Positions 30,763-41,396 of a DNA stretch of 64,000 nt are shown here, piece by piece. The position numbers and the translations under genes were made by a program. Source of the stretch: Mycolicibacterium sp. Its GTDB lineage: Bacteria; Actinomycetota; Actinomycetes; Mycobacteriales; Mycobacteriaceae. Location of the stretch: positions 496,001 through 560,000 of the forward strand of contig JACJWN010000003.1 of NCBI GenBank assembly GCA_020637165.1. The letters run 5' to 3'. Position 1 is the first letter of the stretch, and the number at the start of each line of letters is the position of its first letter. Under the pieces are notes generated by a model, which made no database searches, was not told the DNA's origin, and saw only the letters and a list, made by a program, of their open reading frames with translations.

Positions 30763-32025
30763 TCATCGCCCGGAGTCGAGCACACCGCTGTCGAGGGCCA
30801 TGTCACGGTTGGCCAGGTGCTCCTGGTAGTCGCCGGTGAACAAGGTCGTGCCGTCGGAGTCGACGGTCACGAAGTACAGCCAGTCGCCGGGCTCTGGGCG
30901 CTCGGCCGCCGCCAGGGCCTCCTCACCGGGCGAGCAGATCGGGGTGGCCGGCAGACCCGCCTTGGCGTAGGTGTTCCACGGGGTCTCGGTGGCACGGTCC
31001 GCGTCGGTGGTGGCGACCTCCTGGCGGTCCAGCGGGTAGTTGACCGTCGAATCGAATTCGAGGCGGTCGTATTCGCTGGCCAGCCGGTTGTAGATGACCC
31101 TGGCCACCTTCGCGAAGTCGGCGGGCTTGGCCTCCTTCTGCACCAGCGAGCCGACGATGAGAACCTGGTAGGGCGTCATCTTCAGCGCCTTGGCCGATTC
31201 CAGCAGTCCGCCCTGTACATAGCGTTTGCCGCTCTCGTCGACCAGGGTGGCCAGAATCTGCTTGGCCGAGGCGGAAGGGTCGATGTTCCAGGTGCCGGGG
31301 GCGATGAGTCCCTCCAACCGCCGATGGCTGTTGCCCATCGCGGATGCGCCCTTCATCGCCCACTCCGGCACGTTCAGCGACTCCAAGGTGTCATCCTCGG
31401 CGGCGGACTTGAGGTCCCGGGTCGACACGCAGCTGCGGGTTCCGTTGAGGTCCACGCAGCTGGCATCGGAGATCAGCGAGAAAATGCCCGGGTTCACATC
31501 GCCGCTGCCGACCACCTCGACGTCGTCGAGTTGCTTGCCCTCGGGAATGACCAGCTTGCCCACCCGGGAGGACGGATCGGTCAGCATCGTCACCGCCGTC
31601 GCCGCCGGGATCTCCGTCCGCAGCTTGTAGAAGCCGGGCTGGATGGCGGCGAGTTCGGCATTGCCGGATGCCGCCGAGACGAACATCCCGGCGTCGGCGA
31701 TAACGCCCTGCTCGACCAGATTCTGCGCGATCATCGACCCGGAGTCGCCGGGGTGGACCTCGATGACGATGTCGTCCTTACCCTCACCGCTGTAGTCGCT
31801 CGGCAGTTTCGGGCCGCCGAGCAATCTCGGCCCCAGCAGCACCACGGCGAGCACGCCGACCGCCACCAGCGCCAGCAGGCCCAACGTCCGGCCCCGCCCG
31901 CCTTTCGCCGCGGACCTGGGCCGAGCCGGCCTCGGCGCGCCGACGGCCACGGGCTCGGCGCGTCCCAGCGGCGCGTTGTGCTGCTCGGGTGGCTGGGTCG
32001 ACTCGGGTGGCTGGGTCACTGTCAC
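30763..32025 (-). CDS. mltG: Endolytic transglycosylase MltG (YceG-like)
   Basis: A membrane-anchored murein lytic transglycosylase thought to release nascent glycan strands. The 420 residues comprise a cytosolic Pro-rich N-terminus, one membrane helix near residues 47-68 ([20 protein letters not shown]), a LysM-like subdomain and the YceG domain. The catalytic Glu lies in [23 protein letters not shown] near residue 300, and FDSTVNYPL and [20 protein letters not shown] are family motifs. The start is GTG at 32025, overlapping ruvX as GTGA. The match is to Rv2553c. Confidence 0.92.
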   Translation of the reverse strand: MTVTQPPESTQPPEQHNAPLGRAEPVAVGAPRPARPRSAAKGGRGRTLGLLALVAVGVLAVVLLGPRLLGGPKLPSDYSGEGKDDIVIEVHPGDSGSMIAQNLVEQGVIADAGMFVSAASGNAELAAIQPGFYKLRTEIPAATAVTMLTDPSSRVGKLVIPEGKQLDDVEVVGSGDVNPGIFSLISDASCVDLNGTRSCVSTRDLKSAAEDDTLESLNVPEWAMKGASAMGNSHRRLEGLIAPGTWNIDPSASAKQILATLVDESGKRYVQGGLLESAKALKMTPYQVLIVGSLVQKEAKPADFAKVARVIYNRLASEYDRLEFDSTVNYPLDRQEVATTDADRATETPWNTYAKAGLPATPICSPGEEALAAAERPEPGDWLYFVTVDSDGTTLFTGDYQEHLANRDMALDSGVLDSGR

Positions 32026-32513
32026 TCTTTCAGCATCGTGGCCGCGTTGCGGCGTTGGTCGAGCCAGCCCTGCAAAATTGCCACGGCTGCAGCTTGGTCG
32101 ATCATTGCCCGTTGCTGCCGGGCGCGCACACCGGCCTCCCGCAGCGACCGGGATGCACTGACGGTAGTCAATCGCTCATCGGCGAGACGAACCGGTACCG
32201 GGGCTATTCGGGCGGCGAGTGCGGTGGCAAATTCGATCGCTTCCTCCGCCGATGATCCGGCCCGGTCGGCCAGGGTGCGCGGCAGTCCGACAACAACCTC
32301 GACGACCTCGAGTTCACCCACCAGAGCGGTGAGTCTGCGCAGGTGGCGACCCCCGCGTTCGCTGCGCACGGTCTCCACGGGGGTGGCCAGGATGCCGTCC
32401 GGGTCACTGACCGCGACGCCGATCCGGACGGTGCCGACGTCGATGCCCAAGCGACGGCCACGGCCCGGGTCGCCGACGCCGGGACGGTCGGGCATGCGGT
32501 CGGGCTCGGACAC
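32022..32513 (-). CDS. ruvX: RuvX/YqgF family Holliday junction resolvase-like nuclease
   Basis: A 163-residue RNase H-like protein implicated in 16S rRNA 5' processing and recombination. [21 protein letters not shown] holds the first catalytic Asp near residue 25, [10 protein letters not shown] the middle motif, and [13 protein letters not shown] and [13 protein letters not shown] the last Asp region. The start is GTG at 32513. It lies 9 bases after alaS and overlaps mltG by 4. Confidence 0.93.
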   Translation of the reverse strand: MSEPDRMPDRPGVGDPGRGRRLGIDVGTVRIGVAVSDPDGILATPVETVRSERGGRHLRRLTALVGELEVVEVVVGLPRTLADRAGSSAEEAIEFATALAARIAPVPVRLADERLTTVSASRSLREAGVRARQQRAMIDQAAAVAILQGWLDQRRNAATMLKE

Positions 32514-32522
32514 CGTCTGACC

Positions 32523-35231
32523 TCAGCTCCCCGCGAGCTCCGCGCGGACGGCCCCCAGAGCCGCCTCGATACCCGACGAATCTTTGCCAGAGCCCTGGGC
32601 GAGGTCCGCCTTGCCGCCGCCGCGGCCACCGACCGCGGCCGCGACCACGCCGACGAGATCATTGGCCCGCACTCCCGCTTCCTGGGCGGCTGGGTTGGAG
32701 GCCACCACGAACGGAACGGTTCCCTCCGGGCCCTCGGCGAGAAGAACCACCACACCCGGCTCCGTGCCGAACCGCGAGCGGATGTCACCCACCAGGGAGC
32801 GCAGATCCGCGGCAGTCATCCCCGCCGCCAGCCGCTGGGCCACCAGACGGACTTTACCGACCTGCTCGGCGGTGGCGGCGGCATTTCCCGCGGCTGCCCG
32901 CGCCGACGCCAGCCGCACCCGCTCGAGTTCCTTCTCCGCCGCCCTGAGCCGTTCGACCAGGGTGGCCACCCGGGCCGGCACCTCCTCGGAGGGCACCTTC
33001 AGCGACGAGGCCAGACCGGCCATCAGCGCCCTCTCCCTGCTCAGGTGCCGGAACGAATCGAGCCCGACGTAAGCCTCCACCCGCCGCACCCCGGAGCCAA
33101 CCGAGGAGTCGCCGAGCAGGGTGACCGGTCCGATCTGGGCTGAGTTGTGCACGTGGGTGCCGCCGCAGAGTTCCAGCGAGAACGGTCCGCCGATCTCGAC
33201 CACGCGAACCTGCTCGGGGTACTGCTCACCGAACAGCGCCATCGCGCCCATCGCCTTGGCCCTGTCGAGTTCGGTGAGGAAGGTGTTGACCGGATAGTCG
33301 GCCTGCACCGCCTCGTTGGCGATCTCCTCGATCCGGCCGCGCTGGTCGTCGGTGAGCGCACCCTGCCAGTTGAAGTCGAATCGCAGGTAACCGGGCCGGT
33401 TGAGCGATCCCGCCTGAACCGCATTGGGACCCAGTACCTCGCGCAGCGCGGCATGCACCATATGAGTTCCGGAGTGCCCCTGGGTGGCACCTCGACGGCA
33501 CTGCGGATCGACGGCGGCCACGATGGTGTCGCCTTCCACGAACTCGCCGGACTCGACATTGACGCGGTGCACCCACAGCGTCTTGGCGATCTTCTGGACG
33601 TCGGCGACCGCGGCCCGGGCCGATTCGCTCGCACCGGTTCCGGTCAGCCAGCCGACATCCGCGATCTGCCCGCCGGACTCGGCGTACAGCGGGGTGCGGT
33701 CGAGCACGATCTCCACCCGCTCCGGCGGCATCGTCTCGGAGTGCACCCTCGGATGGTGGGCCACCACGGGAACCCGTTTGCCGTCGACGAAAATGCCGAG
33801 AATGCGGGCCTGTGAACTCAGTTCGTCGAACCCGGTGAACTCGGTGGGGCCGGCGTCGACCAGCTCGCGGAACGCCGAGAGGTCGGCGTGGGCGTGCTTG
33901 CGGGCGGCGGCGTCGGCCTTGGCGCGCCGGCGCTGCTCGGCCATGAGTTCCCGGAAACCCAGTTCGTCGACGCTGAGACCGGCTTCGGCGGCCATCTCGA
34001 GGGTGAGTTCGATCGGGAAGCCGTAGGTGTCGTGCAGGGTGAACGCCTCGGCGCCGCCGAGCTCGGTGCTGCCGGACGCGCGGGTGGCCGCCGCGGCATC
34101 CTCGAAAAGCTTCGACCCGGAGGCCAGGGTGCGGTTGAAGGCCGTCTCCTCGGCCACCGCGATGCGGTTGATCCGGTCGAAGTCGGTGACCATCTCCGGA
34201 TAGGACGGACCCATCGCGTCGCGCACGGTCGCCATCAGCTCGCCGACGATCGGCCGTTCGATGCCGAGCAGCTTGGCGGAGCGGATGATCCGGCGCAGCA
34301 ACCGGCGCAGCACGTAGCCGCGTCCCTCGTTGGAGGGGGTGACGCCGTCGGCGATGATCACCGCGGCGGTCCGGCTGTGGTCGGCGATGACCCGATAGCG
34401 CACGTCGTCGTCGTTGTTACCCGCGCCGTAGCCGCGCGGCGCGTACTGCGCGGCCTTGTCGATCACCGGCCGGAGCAGGTCGGTCTCGTAGACGTTGTCG
34501 ACGCCCTGCAGCAGGCAGGCGATCCGCTCGACCCCCATGCCGGTGTCGATGTTCTTGCGCGGCAGCGGGCCGAGGATCTCGAAATCCTCCTTGGAGGTTC
34601 CCTCACCGCGCTCGTTCTGCATGAACACGAGGTTCCAGATCTCGATGTAACGGTCCTCGTTGGCCTCCGGGCCGCCCTCGATGCCGTACTCCGGGCCGCG
34701 GTCGTAGTAGATCTCCGAGCAGGGCCCGCAGGGGCCGGGAATCCCCATCGACCAGTAGTTGTCGGCCATACCGCGACGCTGGATGCGCTCGGGCGGCAGA
34801 CCGGCCACCTCCTGCCAGAGCCGTTCGGCCTCGTCGTCGTCGTAGAACACGGTGGCCCACAGCCGTTCCCGGTCCATCCCGTACCCGCCTTCGGCGGCCG
34901 GCTTGGTCAGCAACTCCCAGGCCAGTTCGATCGCGCGGCGCTTGAAGTAGTCGCCGAAGGAGAAGTTGCCGGCCATCTGGAAGAACGTGTTGTGGCGGGT
35001 GGTGATGCCGACCTCATCGATATCCGGGGTGCGGATGCATTTCTGGATACTGGTCGCGGTGTCGTAAGGGGGTGTGCGCTGGCCTAGGAAGTAGGGGACG
35101 AACTGCACCATGCCGGCGTTGACGAACAGCAGATTGGGATCGTCGAGGATCACCGAGGCGCTAGGTACCTCGGTGTGGCCTGCCGCGACGAAGTGGTCGA
35201 GGAACCGCTTCCTGATCTCGTGTGTCTGCAC
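32523..35231 (-). CDS. alaS: Alanyl-tRNA synthetase
   Basis: Charges tRNA(Ala). The 902 residues begin at GTG 35231 ([19 protein letters not shown]), with the class II core in [18 protein letters not shown] and the aminoacylation domain to about residue 460. The editing domain carries the zinc ligands [12 protein letters not shown] and [15 protein letters not shown] coiled segment and the C-Ala domain ([40 protein letters not shown]) follow. Every functional part is present. The leader of about 70 nt contains a hairpin and a short direct repeat. Confidence 0.98.
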   Translation of the reverse strand: MQTHEIRKRFLDHFVAAGHTEVPSASVILDDPNLLFVNAGMVQFVPYFLGQRTPPYDTATSIQKCIRTPDIDEVGITTRHNTFFQMAGNFSFGDYFKRRAIELAWELLTKPAAEGGYGMDRERLWATVFYDDDEAERLWQEVAGLPPERIQRRGMADNYWSMGIPGPCGPCSEIYYDRGPEYGIEGGPEANEDRYIEIWNLVFMQNERGEGTSKEDFEILGPLPRKNIDTGMGVERIACLLQGVDNVYETDLLRPVIDKAAQYAPRGYGAGNNDDDVRYRVIADHSRTAAVIIADGVTPSNEGRGYVLRRLLRRIIRSAKLLGIERPIVGELMATVRDAMGPSYPEMVTDFDRINRIAVAEETAFNRTLASGSKLFEDAAAATRASGSTELGGAEAFTLHDTYGFPIELTLEMAAEAGLSVDELGFRELMAEQRRRAKADAAARKHAHADLSAFRELVDAGPTEFTGFDELSSQARILGIFVDGKRVPVVAHHPRVHSETMPPERVEIVLDRTPLYAESGGQIADVGWLTGTGASESARAAVADVQKIAKTLWVHRVNVESGEFVEGDTIVAAVDPQCRRGATQGHSGTHMVHAALREVLGPNAVQAGSLNRPGYLRFDFNWQGALTDDQRGRIEEIANEAVQADYPVNTFLTELDRAKAMGAMALFGEQYPEQVRVVEIGGPFSLELCGGTHVHNSAQIGPVTLLGDSSVGSGVRRVEAYVGLDSFRHLSRERALMAGLASSLKVPSEEVPARVATLVERLRAAEKELERVRLASARAAAGNAAATAEQVGKVRLVAQRLAAGMTAADLRSLVGDIRSRFGTEPGVVVLLAEGPEGTVPFVVASNPAAQEAGVRANDLVGVVAAAVGGRGGGKADLAQGSGKDSSGIEAALGAVRAELAGS

Positions 35232-35251
35232 GGGTGGGATCGTCCTTGTTT

Positions 35252-35313
35252 TTCGGGTACGGCGTGTTCGGGTACGGCTCTGGACTCACCAGAGCATCGA
35301 CCGCACCACATTA
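35252..35313 (-). promoter_or_regulatory. alaS leader: -10 element, hairpin and 12-bp direct repeat
   Basis: On the minus strand TAATGT (35313-35308) is a good TANNNT -10. It is followed by a perfect hairpin GCTCTGG-TGAGT-CCAGAGC (35295-35277), then by two copies of GCCGTACCCGAA (35278-35267 and 35263-35252) spaced 15 bases apart. No T run follows the hairpin, so it is not an obvious intrinsic terminator. Leader control of alaS is possible but not shown by the sequence. Confidence 0.45.
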
Positions 35314-35323
35314 CCGGTCACGG

Positions 35324-35725
35324 TCAGCCGGACAGGAAGCTCAGCCGCACTGACCGTCTCGGGTTGTCGCGGTTGAGATCGACCAGCACGACGCTCTGCC
35401 AGGTGCCCAGCAGTGGGCTGCCGTCGGCCACCGGAACGGTCACCGACGGCGACACGATCGCCGGCAGCACATGGTCGGCGCCGTGACCCGGCGACCCGTG
35501 GGCATGACGGTAGCGGTCATCGCGCGGCAGTATCCGTTCCAGGGCGTCGACGAGGTCGGCGTCCGAACCCGCGCCGGTCTCGATGATGGCCACCCCTGCG
35601 GTGGCGTGCGGGACGAAAACGTTGCACAGACCGTCCCCGCGGGAACGGCAGAACTGCCGCAACGGACCGGTCACGTCGACGATGCGTCGCCGCGCGGTGT
35701 CCACCTCGAGCACATCGCTGTCCAC
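35324..35725 (-). CDS. YjbQ/UPF0047 family protein (secondary thiamine-phosphate synthase type)
   Basis: A 133-residue single-domain protein of the YjbQ family. The conserved pattern VFVPHATAGVAIIETGAG lies near residues 37-54. The His-rich segment RYRHAHGSPGHGADHVLPAIVSPS near residues 70-94 has the HxxxHxxxH ligands. LGTWQSVVLVDLNRDNPRRSVRLSF is the typical end. E. coli YjbQ shows weak thiamine-phosphate synthase activity; the physiological role is unsettled. The start is GTG at 35725. It matches Rv2556c and is followed by alaS 92 bases on. Confidence 0.9.
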   Translation of the reverse strand: MDSDVLEVDTARRRIVDVTGPLRQFCRSRGDGLCNVFVPHATAGVAIIETGAGSDADLVDALERILPRDDRYRHAHGSPGHGADHVLPAIVSPSVTVPVADGSPLLGTWQSVVLVDLNRDNPRRSVRLSFLSG

Positions 35726-35734
35726 CCCGCCAGC

Positions 35735-37072
35735 CTACGGACGAGGGCGCCGGACGATCGCGCGCAACTTGGCCAGCCGGCCGCCGATCTCGCGTTCGGC
35801 ACCGTGGCGCGAGGGCCGGTAGTAGTCGACGCCGACGATCTCCTCAGGTGGATACTGTTGCGGCACAACGCCGTCGGGGTCATCGTGTGGGTATCGGTAG
35901 CCCTGGGCATGCCCCAGCCTGGCCGCTCCCGAATAGTGTCCGTCGCGCAGGTGCGCCGGCACCATGCCGGCCTTGCCGGACCGGATGTCGGCGACCGCCG
36001 CGGCGAGGGCGGTGGTGACGGCGTTGGACTTCGGCGCAGTGGCCAGGTGCACCGTCGCGTGCGCCAGCGTGAGCTGGGCCTCGGGCATCCCGATCAGCGC
36101 CACGGTCTGGGCAGCGGCCACCGCGGTGAGCAGCGCGGTGGGATCGGCCATGCCGATGTCCTCGCTGGCCAGGATCACCAGTCGGCGCGCCACGAACCGG
36201 GGGTCCTCACCGGCGACCAGCATCCGGGCCAGATAGTGCAGCGCGGCATCCACGTCGGACCCGCGGATCGACTTGATGAAGGCGCTGACGACGTCGTAGT
36301 GCTGGTCGCCGTCTCGGTCGTAACGCACGGCCGCGCGATCCAGGGATTGTTCGACTGTGGCCTCCGTCACCGCACCGCCGGCCGCCGCGGCGGTCTCCGC
36401 GGCCACCTCCAGCGCGGTCAGTGCCCGGCGGGCATCCCCCGCGGACAACTCGACCAGCAGGTCAAGAGCGTCGCCGTCGACCCGAACCGCATCGCCCAAC
36501 CCACGAGGGTCGCTCACCGCCCTGCTCAGCACGGTACGGACGTCATCGGCGCCCAGCGGCTGCAGTTGCAGGATGAGCGAACGCGACAGCAGTGGGGCGA
36601 CCACCGAGAACGACGGGTTCTCCGTGGTGGCGGCGACCAGCAGCACCACCCGGTTCTCGACCGCGGCCAGCAGGGCGTCCTGCTGCGTCTTGGAGAACCG
36701 GTGCACCTCGTCGATGAACAGCACGGTCTGCTCACCGTGCACCGCGGCCCGGCGCGCGGTGTCGATGACCGCCCGAACCTCCTTGACTCCCGCGCTGAGC
36801 GCCGACAGAGCTTCGAACCGACGTCCGGTGGCATGCGAGATCAGCGAGGCCAGGGTGGTCTTCCCGGTTCCCGGCGGTCCGTAGAGGATCACCGAGGCCG
36901 CGCCAGACCCCTCGACCAACCGGCGCAGCGGTGAGCCTGGCCCCAGCAGATGCTCCTGCCCGACGACCTCGTCGAGGCCGGCCGGCCGCATCCGCACCGC
37001 CAACGGCGAGGGGGTGCCGCCGCCCGGAGCGGGCCGGTCCTCGGCAGGCAACTCGAACAGGCTGTCGGACAC
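35735..37072 (-). CDS. rarA: Replication-associated recombination protein A (RarA/MgsA AAA+ ATPase)
   Basis: A clamp-loader-like AAA+ ATPase acting at stalled forks. The 445 residues contain Walker [18 protein letters not shown] near residue 62, Walker [20 protein letters not shown] near 117, sensor [10 protein letters not shown] near 147 and the Arg-finger region LLSRSLIL. The C-terminal MgsA tetramerisation domain includes [19 protein letters not shown] and [12 protein letters not shown]. The GTG start at 37072 leads [12 protein letters not shown]. It lies 9 bases upstream of the YjbQ gene, so they probably share a transcript. Confidence 0.95.
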   Translation of the reverse strand: MSDSLFELPAEDRPAPGGGTPSPLAVRMRPAGLDEVVGQEHLLGPGSPLRRLVEGSGAASVILYGPPGTGKTTLASLISHATGRRFEALSALSAGVKEVRAVIDTARRAAVHGEQTVLFIDEVHRFSKTQQDALLAAVENRVVLLVAATTENPSFSVVAPLLSRSLILQLQPLGADDVRTVLSRAVSDPRGLGDAVRVDGDALDLLVELSAGDARRALTALEVAAETAAAAGGAVTEATVEQSLDRAAVRYDRDGDQHYDVVSAFIKSIRGSDVDAALHYLARMLVAGEDPRFVARRLVILASEDIGMADPTALLTAVAAAQTVALIGMPEAQLTLAHATVHLATAPKSNAVTTALAAAVADIRSGKAGMVPAHLRDGHYSGAARLGHAQGYRYPHDDPDGVVPQQYPPEEIVGVDYYRPSRHGAEREIGGRLAKLRAIVRRPRP

Positions 37073-37153
37073 GCTCTCAGGCTTACCACGCCCCGGCTCC
37101 GCACCCGGTGCCGGCGGCCCGGTGTCGCCTGGACCCCGCCCGGCCGGTCCGGG

Positions 37154-38530
37154 TCACTCGATGGCGCCGGTCAGCCCGAAGTCGTCGAGAACCTCGCCGG
37201 TGACCGCCGCGAGCTCCTCCCGAGTGGTCGAGCCGTCGGCGTCGCAGTAGCCGATGCTGACGAACTGGGCTCCGTGCACCCGGCCGAAAACCACCGGGAA
37301 GAAGGTCCCGCCGAAGCGGCGCAGATGATCGAGGGTGATGTGCTCGACCATCCGGATGGCGAGGAAGTCCGCCTCGGTGCCGTCCGGACGGTTGACGGCG
37401 GGGTCCAGCTTGCCGAGGTTGGAGCAGCCGATCACCGCGGTTCCGCCGACGACTCCTTCCAGGCGCCGGGCGAGCGCCTTGGGAACCATCGGTGTCAGCG
37501 GCAACGGGGCGAGCAGTTCATGCCGCGCGTCGGCCAGGGTCGACAGGGCCGTCTTGAGGCCGGCGCGCAACCCGCTCAGGTCGGCCTGGACGGTGGCGGG
37601 GTCGACGGTCAGGCGCACGCCGGTCAGCGCGTTGCCGCGGGTGTCGCCCTCGACACGTTCGTTGACCGGAACCGAGAGCACCACCGACCCGTCGGGGGCG
37701 ACCCAGCCCAGCCGCCGGCCCAGCCGGGCGGAGAACGCCAGGGCCAGCGACATGGCCGTTCCACCCAGTTCGGCCGCACGGGCGTCCCAGTGCTCACCGT
37801 CGATCCGGACGGTGACCGAGGGCAGCACCACCTCGCGATCGCCGTCGCGGGCCACGCCCGCGCCGACCGCATTCTTCGGGTTGGACGCCGCTTTCGGGTT
37901 GGACGCCGCTTTCGGGTTGGACGCCGCACCGGCCAGGTCGTTGTTGCGGGCCAGTGCGACCGCGGCGGCCAGCGCTTTGCCCATCGCCGGGATGTCCCGC
38001 AGGAACCGGCGCGCATCCTGGCGCACTGCCTGGATCCTGGTGCGGGTTCCCGGCGGCGGATAGCCGAGGTCGCGGGTGACCCCGTTCGCCGCATCGGCGA
38101 CTGCCAGTGCGATCCCGACCCCGTCGCCGACGGTATGGGAGACCACCAGCGTCACCACCGCGCCGCCCTCGACGAGGGGTTGGACCGCCAGTCGCCATGA
38201 CGGTCCGTGCTCGGGATCCAACGACGACAAACCCTTCTCATCGAGCCATTCGGTGATCTCGCTCGCGGGACGCGCCACCCGGGCCACCTCGATATCGGCC
38301 GGGCCGGGCCAGTCGACCCAGCGGTGCCTGCCGAAGGGCAACGGGGATCGCTCGATGCGGCGGCCGAGCAGTCCGTGGGCCAGATTGTCGCGGAACCGGC
38401 GAAGGCCCTCCATATCGACGCCGTTGCGATAGGTCCAGGTGTACTGGATCAGCGGCCCGTGCCCGAGCGCCCGCAAACCGAGAAACGACGCCTGGTCGAT
38501 GAGGTCGAGCGTGTTGTCCACAGCGGTCAT
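37154..38530 (-). CDS. HxxxDG acyltransferase-like protein (condensation/WS-DGAT fold)
   Basis: A 458-residue protein resembling the CoA-dependent acyltransferase superfamily. Near residue 132 VVSHTVGDGVGIALAV supplies the HxxxDG catalytic motif (the first His of HHxxxDG is Ser). Near residue 370 AVIGCSNLGKLDPAV resembles the SN motif of the second lobe. The two lobes are joined by a linker with three AASNPK repeats. There is no signal peptide or membrane helix. Related mycobacterial families include WS/DGAT enzymes and PapA proteins, but the N-terminus differs from both, so I cannot assign a substrate. ATG at 38530. It lies between aspS and rarA. Confidence 0.75.
   Translation of the reverse strand: MTAVDNTLDLIDQASFLGLRALGHGPLIQYTWTYRNGVDMEGLRRFRDNLAHGLLGRRIERSPLPFGRHRWVDWPGPADIEVARVARPASEITEWLDEKGLSSLDPEHGPSWRLAVQPLVEGGAVVTLVVSHTVGDGVGIALAVADAANGVTRDLGYPPPGTRTRIQAVRQDARRFLRDIPAMGKALAAAVALARNNDLAGAASNPKAASNPKAASNPKNAVGAGVARDGDREVVLPSVTVRIDGEHWDARAAELGGTAMSLALAFSARLGRRLGWVAPDGSVVLSVPVNERVEGDTRGNALTGVRLTVDPATVQADLSGLRAGLKTALSTLADARHELLAPLPLTPMVPKALARRLEGVVGGTAVIGCSNLGKLDPAVNRPDGTEADFLAIRMVEHITLDHLRRFGGTFFPVVFGRVHGAQFVSIGYCDADGSTTREELAAVTGEVLDDFGLTGAIE
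37875..37928 (-). repeat. Three in-frame 18-bp tandem repeats (AASNPK linker)
   Basis: TTCGGGTTGGACGCCGCT occurs at 37875-37892 and 37893-37910, and with one change at 37911-37928. On the coding strand each unit encodes Ala-Ala-Ser-Asn-Pro-Lys. The near identity indicates recent duplication, and copy number changes would keep the reading frame. Confidence 0.95.
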
Positions 38531-38565
38531 GGTAGGGGCGCGAGGCTCAGGGTAGGACGCACCGG

Positions 38566-40332
38566 CTACTTCTCCGGATTGGCGTCCATTCCGGACTCTT
38601 TGCGCTGCTGGGCGGTGATCGGCGCGGGGGCGTCGGTGAGCGGGTCCACCCCGCCACCGGACTTGGGGAAGGCGATGACGTCACGAATGGAGTCCGCGCC
38701 GAACAGCAGTGCGACGATCCGGTCCCAGCCGAAGGCGATCCCGCCGTGCGGCGGCGCCCCGAAGGTGAAGGCCTCCAACAGGAATCCGAACTTCTCGGCG
38801 GCTTCAGCGGAGTCGATCCCCATCACGGCGAACACCCGCTCCTGGATGTCGCGGCGATGGATGCGGATCGACCCGCCGCCGATCTCGTGGCCGTTGCAGA
38901 CGATGTCGTAGGCGTCGGCCAGCACCGTTCCCGGATCGCTGTCCAGGGCGGCCTCGTGCTCGGGTTTGGGCGCGGTGAAGGCGTGGTGCACCGCCGTCCA
39001 GGCCCCCGACCCCACGGCAACGTCCCCGGCCGCGGTGGCGTCGTCTGCCGGTTCGAACAGCGGCGGGTCGACGATCCACACGAACGCCCAGGCCTGCGGG
39101 TCGATCATGTCCAGCCGCCGGGCGATCTCGCCGCGGGCGGCGCCCAGCAGCGCCCGCGACGCCTTGATCGGACCGGCCGCGAAGAACACGCAGTCCCCGG
39201 GCTTGGCGCCGACGTGGGCTGCCAGCCCCTCGCGTTCGGCCTCCGAGAGGTTCTTGGCCACCGGACCGGCTAACGTGCCGTCCTCCCCGATGAGCACGTA
39301 GGCCAATCCCCTGGCGCCGCGCTGCTTGGCCCACTCCTGCCAGCCGTCCAGGGTCCGGCGCGGCTGGGAGGCGCCGCCCGGCATCACGACCGCGCCGACA
39401 TAAGGCGCCTGGAACACCCGAAACGGGGTGTCGGCGAAATACTCCGTGCACTCCACGAGTTCCAGGCCGAAGCGCAGGTCCGGCTTGTCCGAGCCGAACC
39501 GGCGCATGGCATCGGCATAGGTCATCCGTGGGATGGGCCGGGGCAGGTCGTATCCGATCAGCGCCCACAGCGCTGCCAGGGTCTCCTCAGCGACCGCGAT
39601 GACATCGTCGGCGTCGACAAAGCTCATCTCCACGTCGAGTTGGGTGAATTCCGGCTGGCGGTCGGCGCGAAAATCCTCGTCTCGGTAGCACCGGGCGATC
39701 TGGTAGTAGCGTTCCATACCGCCGACCATCAGCAACTGCTTGAACAGCTGGGGGCTCTGCGGCAGCGCGTAGAACGAGCCGGGCTGCAGCCGGGCGGGCA
39801 CCAGGAAGTCGCGCGCGCCTTCCGGCGTGGACCGGGTCAGTGTCGGCGTCTCGATCTCGACGAAGTCGTGGCCGGCCAGCACCGAACGGGCGGCGGCATT
39901 GACCCGCGACCGCAGCCGCAGCGCGTCACCGGGCCCGCCGTCCCGGCGCATGTCTAGGTAGCGGTGCCGCAGCCGGGCCTCCTCGCCCGCGGGCTCATCG
40001 AGTTGGAACGGCAGCGGGGCGCTCTCCCCAAGCACCGTCAGCGAGGTCGCGTTGACCTCGACCTCCCCCGTGGCGATATCAGGGTTGGCGTTGCCCTCCG
40101 GGCGGATCTCCACGGCGCCCTCGACCGCGACGCAGAACTCGGCCCGCAACCGGTGCGCGGACGTAAGCACATCGGCGTCACGGAACACCACCTGGGCCAC
40201 GCCCGAATGGTCGCGAAGATCGATGAAGATCACTCCGCCGTGGTCCCGGCGACGGGCAACCCACCCGGAGAGGGTGACGGTCCGGCCGGCGTCGGAGGAT
40301 CGCAACGAACCGGCGGCATGACTGCGCAGCAA
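38566..40332 (-). CDS. aspS: Aspartyl-tRNA synthetase (bacterial type)
   Basis: Charges tRNA(Asp); in mycobacteria the enzyme is non-discriminating and also makes Asp-tRNA(Asn) for GatCAB. The 588 residues comprise an OB-fold anticodon domain ([23 protein letters not shown]), the class II core ([29 protein letters not shown] region), the bacterial GAD insert and motif 3 [13 protein letters not shown] place the start at TTG 40332: a GAGGAG site stands 6 bases ahead and [11 protein letters not shown] aligns with the family N-terminus. It is divergent from the metallopeptidase gene. Confidence 0.96.
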   Translation of the reverse strand: MLRSHAAGSLRSSDAGRTVTLSGWVARRRDHGGVIFIDLRDHSGVAQVVFRDADVLTSAHRLRAEFCVAVEGAVEIRPEGNANPDIATGEVEVNATSLTVLGESAPLPFQLDEPAGEEARLRHRYLDMRRDGGPGDALRLRSRVNAAARSVLAGHDFVEIETPTLTRSTPEGARDFLVPARLQPGSFYALPQSPQLFKQLLMVGGMERYYQIARCYRDEDFRADRQPEFTQLDVEMSFVDADDVIAVAEETLAALWALIGYDLPRPIPRMTYADAMRRFGSDKPDLRFGLELVECTEYFADTPFRVFQAPYVGAVVMPGGASQPRRTLDGWQEWAKQRGARGLAYVLIGEDGTLAGPVAKNLSEAEREGLAAHVGAKPGDCVFFAAGPIKASRALLGAARGEIARRLDMIDPQAWAFVWIVDPPLFEPADDATAAGDVAVGSGAWTAVHHAFTAPKPEHEAALDSDPGTVLADAYDIVCNGHEIGGGSIRIHRRDIQERVFAVMGIDSAEAAEKFGFLLEAFTFGAPPHGGIAFGWDRIVALLFGADSIRDVIAFPKSGGGVDPLTDAPAPITAQQRKESGMDANPEK

Positions 40333-40508
40333 TGGAACTCCTCGGACGGGTCATGGACGGCCTGGCGTGCTGGGCCGGGTGAAGACGCCGGGTGAAGTCT
40401 AGGGAGTGCGCGGTCCGCCGCGACGACCGCCACCTCCAATCAGGCGATTGTGGCAAGCTTGATCGGGCGGCTCGCCGGAGGTCGGCGGCAACATCTCGAG
40501 GAGCGCGG

Positions 40509-41387
40509 ATGACCTTCAACGAGGGCATGCGGATCGACACCAGCACCACGTCAACCGGAGGCGGCGCCGGACGGGGCATCGCGATCGGCGGGGGGTTCGG
40601 CGGCCTGGCGATCGTGCTGCTGGCGTTGTTCCTGGGCGTGGATCCCGGACCAGTGATCAGCCAGCAGCAGGTCGGGTCGCCGTCGCAGTCCGGGTCGACC
40701 TACGACCTGAGCAAATGCCGGACGGGTGCGGACGCCAACAAATATGACGAGTGCCGGGTGGTGGCCACCGGCAACTCCGTCGACGGCGTCTGGGAGCAAC
40801 TGCTGCGCGGTTACCAGAGGCCGTCGATGAAATTGTTCAAGGGCCAGATCCAGACCGGCTGCGGTCCGGCCAGCAGCGAAGTCGGCCCGTTTTACTGCCC
40901 GGCCGACTACACCGCGTACTTCGACACCGATTTCTTCAAGGTGCTCGAGACGCAATTCGGTTCCAGCGGCGGCCCGCTGGCTCAGGAGTACGTGGTGGCT
41001 CACGAGTACGGGCACCATGTGCAGAACCTGACCGGTGACCTGAAGAAGGCCCACCAGGGCGTCCAGGGCGCGCAGGGCAACGGCGTGCGTTCAGAACTCC
41101 AGGCCGACTGCTACGCCGGGGTGTGGGCCCATTACGCCTCCACGACCAAGCAGCAGGGCACCGGCGTCCCGTTCCTGGAACCGCTCAGCGACAAGGACAT
41201 CGCCGATGCACTCTCGGCGGCATCCTCGGTAGGCGACGACCGTATACAGGCCGAGACGACCGGCCGGGTGAACCCGGAGAGTTGGACCCACGGTTCCTCA
41301 GAACAACGCCAGAAGTGGTTCACCGTCGGCTACCAGACCGGCGACCCCAACCAATGCAACACCTTCAAGGCCGCGAACCTGGGCTGA
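40509..41387 (+). CDS. Neutral zinc metallopeptidase (YpfJ family), membrane-anchored
   Basis: A 292-residue protein with one membrane helix near residues 22-44 (GRGIAIGGGFGGLAIVLLALFLG), then an extracytoplasmic domain. The zinc-binding HEXXH is AHEYGHHVQNL near residues 164-174, with the third ligand probably in SELQADCYAGVWAHYA, the YpfJ family signature. Several Cys suggest disulfides outside the membrane. The ATG at 40509 has GAGGAG 6 bases ahead; the frame extends 39 codons upstream without similarity. It matches Rv2575 next to aspS in M. tuberculosis. The substrate is unknown. Confidence 0.9.
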   Translation: MTFNEGMRIDTSTTSTGGGAGRGIAIGGGFGGLAIVLLALFLGVDPGPVISQQQVGSPSQSGSTYDLSKCRTGADANKYDECRVVATGNSVDGVWEQLLRGYQRPSMKLFKGQIQTGCGPASSEVGPFYCPADYTAYFDTDFFKVLETQFGSSGGPLAQEYVVAHEYGHHVQNLTGDLKKAHQGVQGAQGNGVRSELQADCYAGVWAHYASTTKQQGTGVPFLEPLSDKDIADALSAASSVGDDRIQAETTGRVNPESWTHGSSEQRQKWFTVGYQTGDPNQCNTFKAANLG

Positions 41388-41396
41388 TCGACGCGG

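Noticed and set aside
30010-32520. An 836-codon plus-strand frame
   Set aside because: Antisense to aroE, mltG and ruvX, all of which have clear family motifs. Long antisense frames are common at this GC content.
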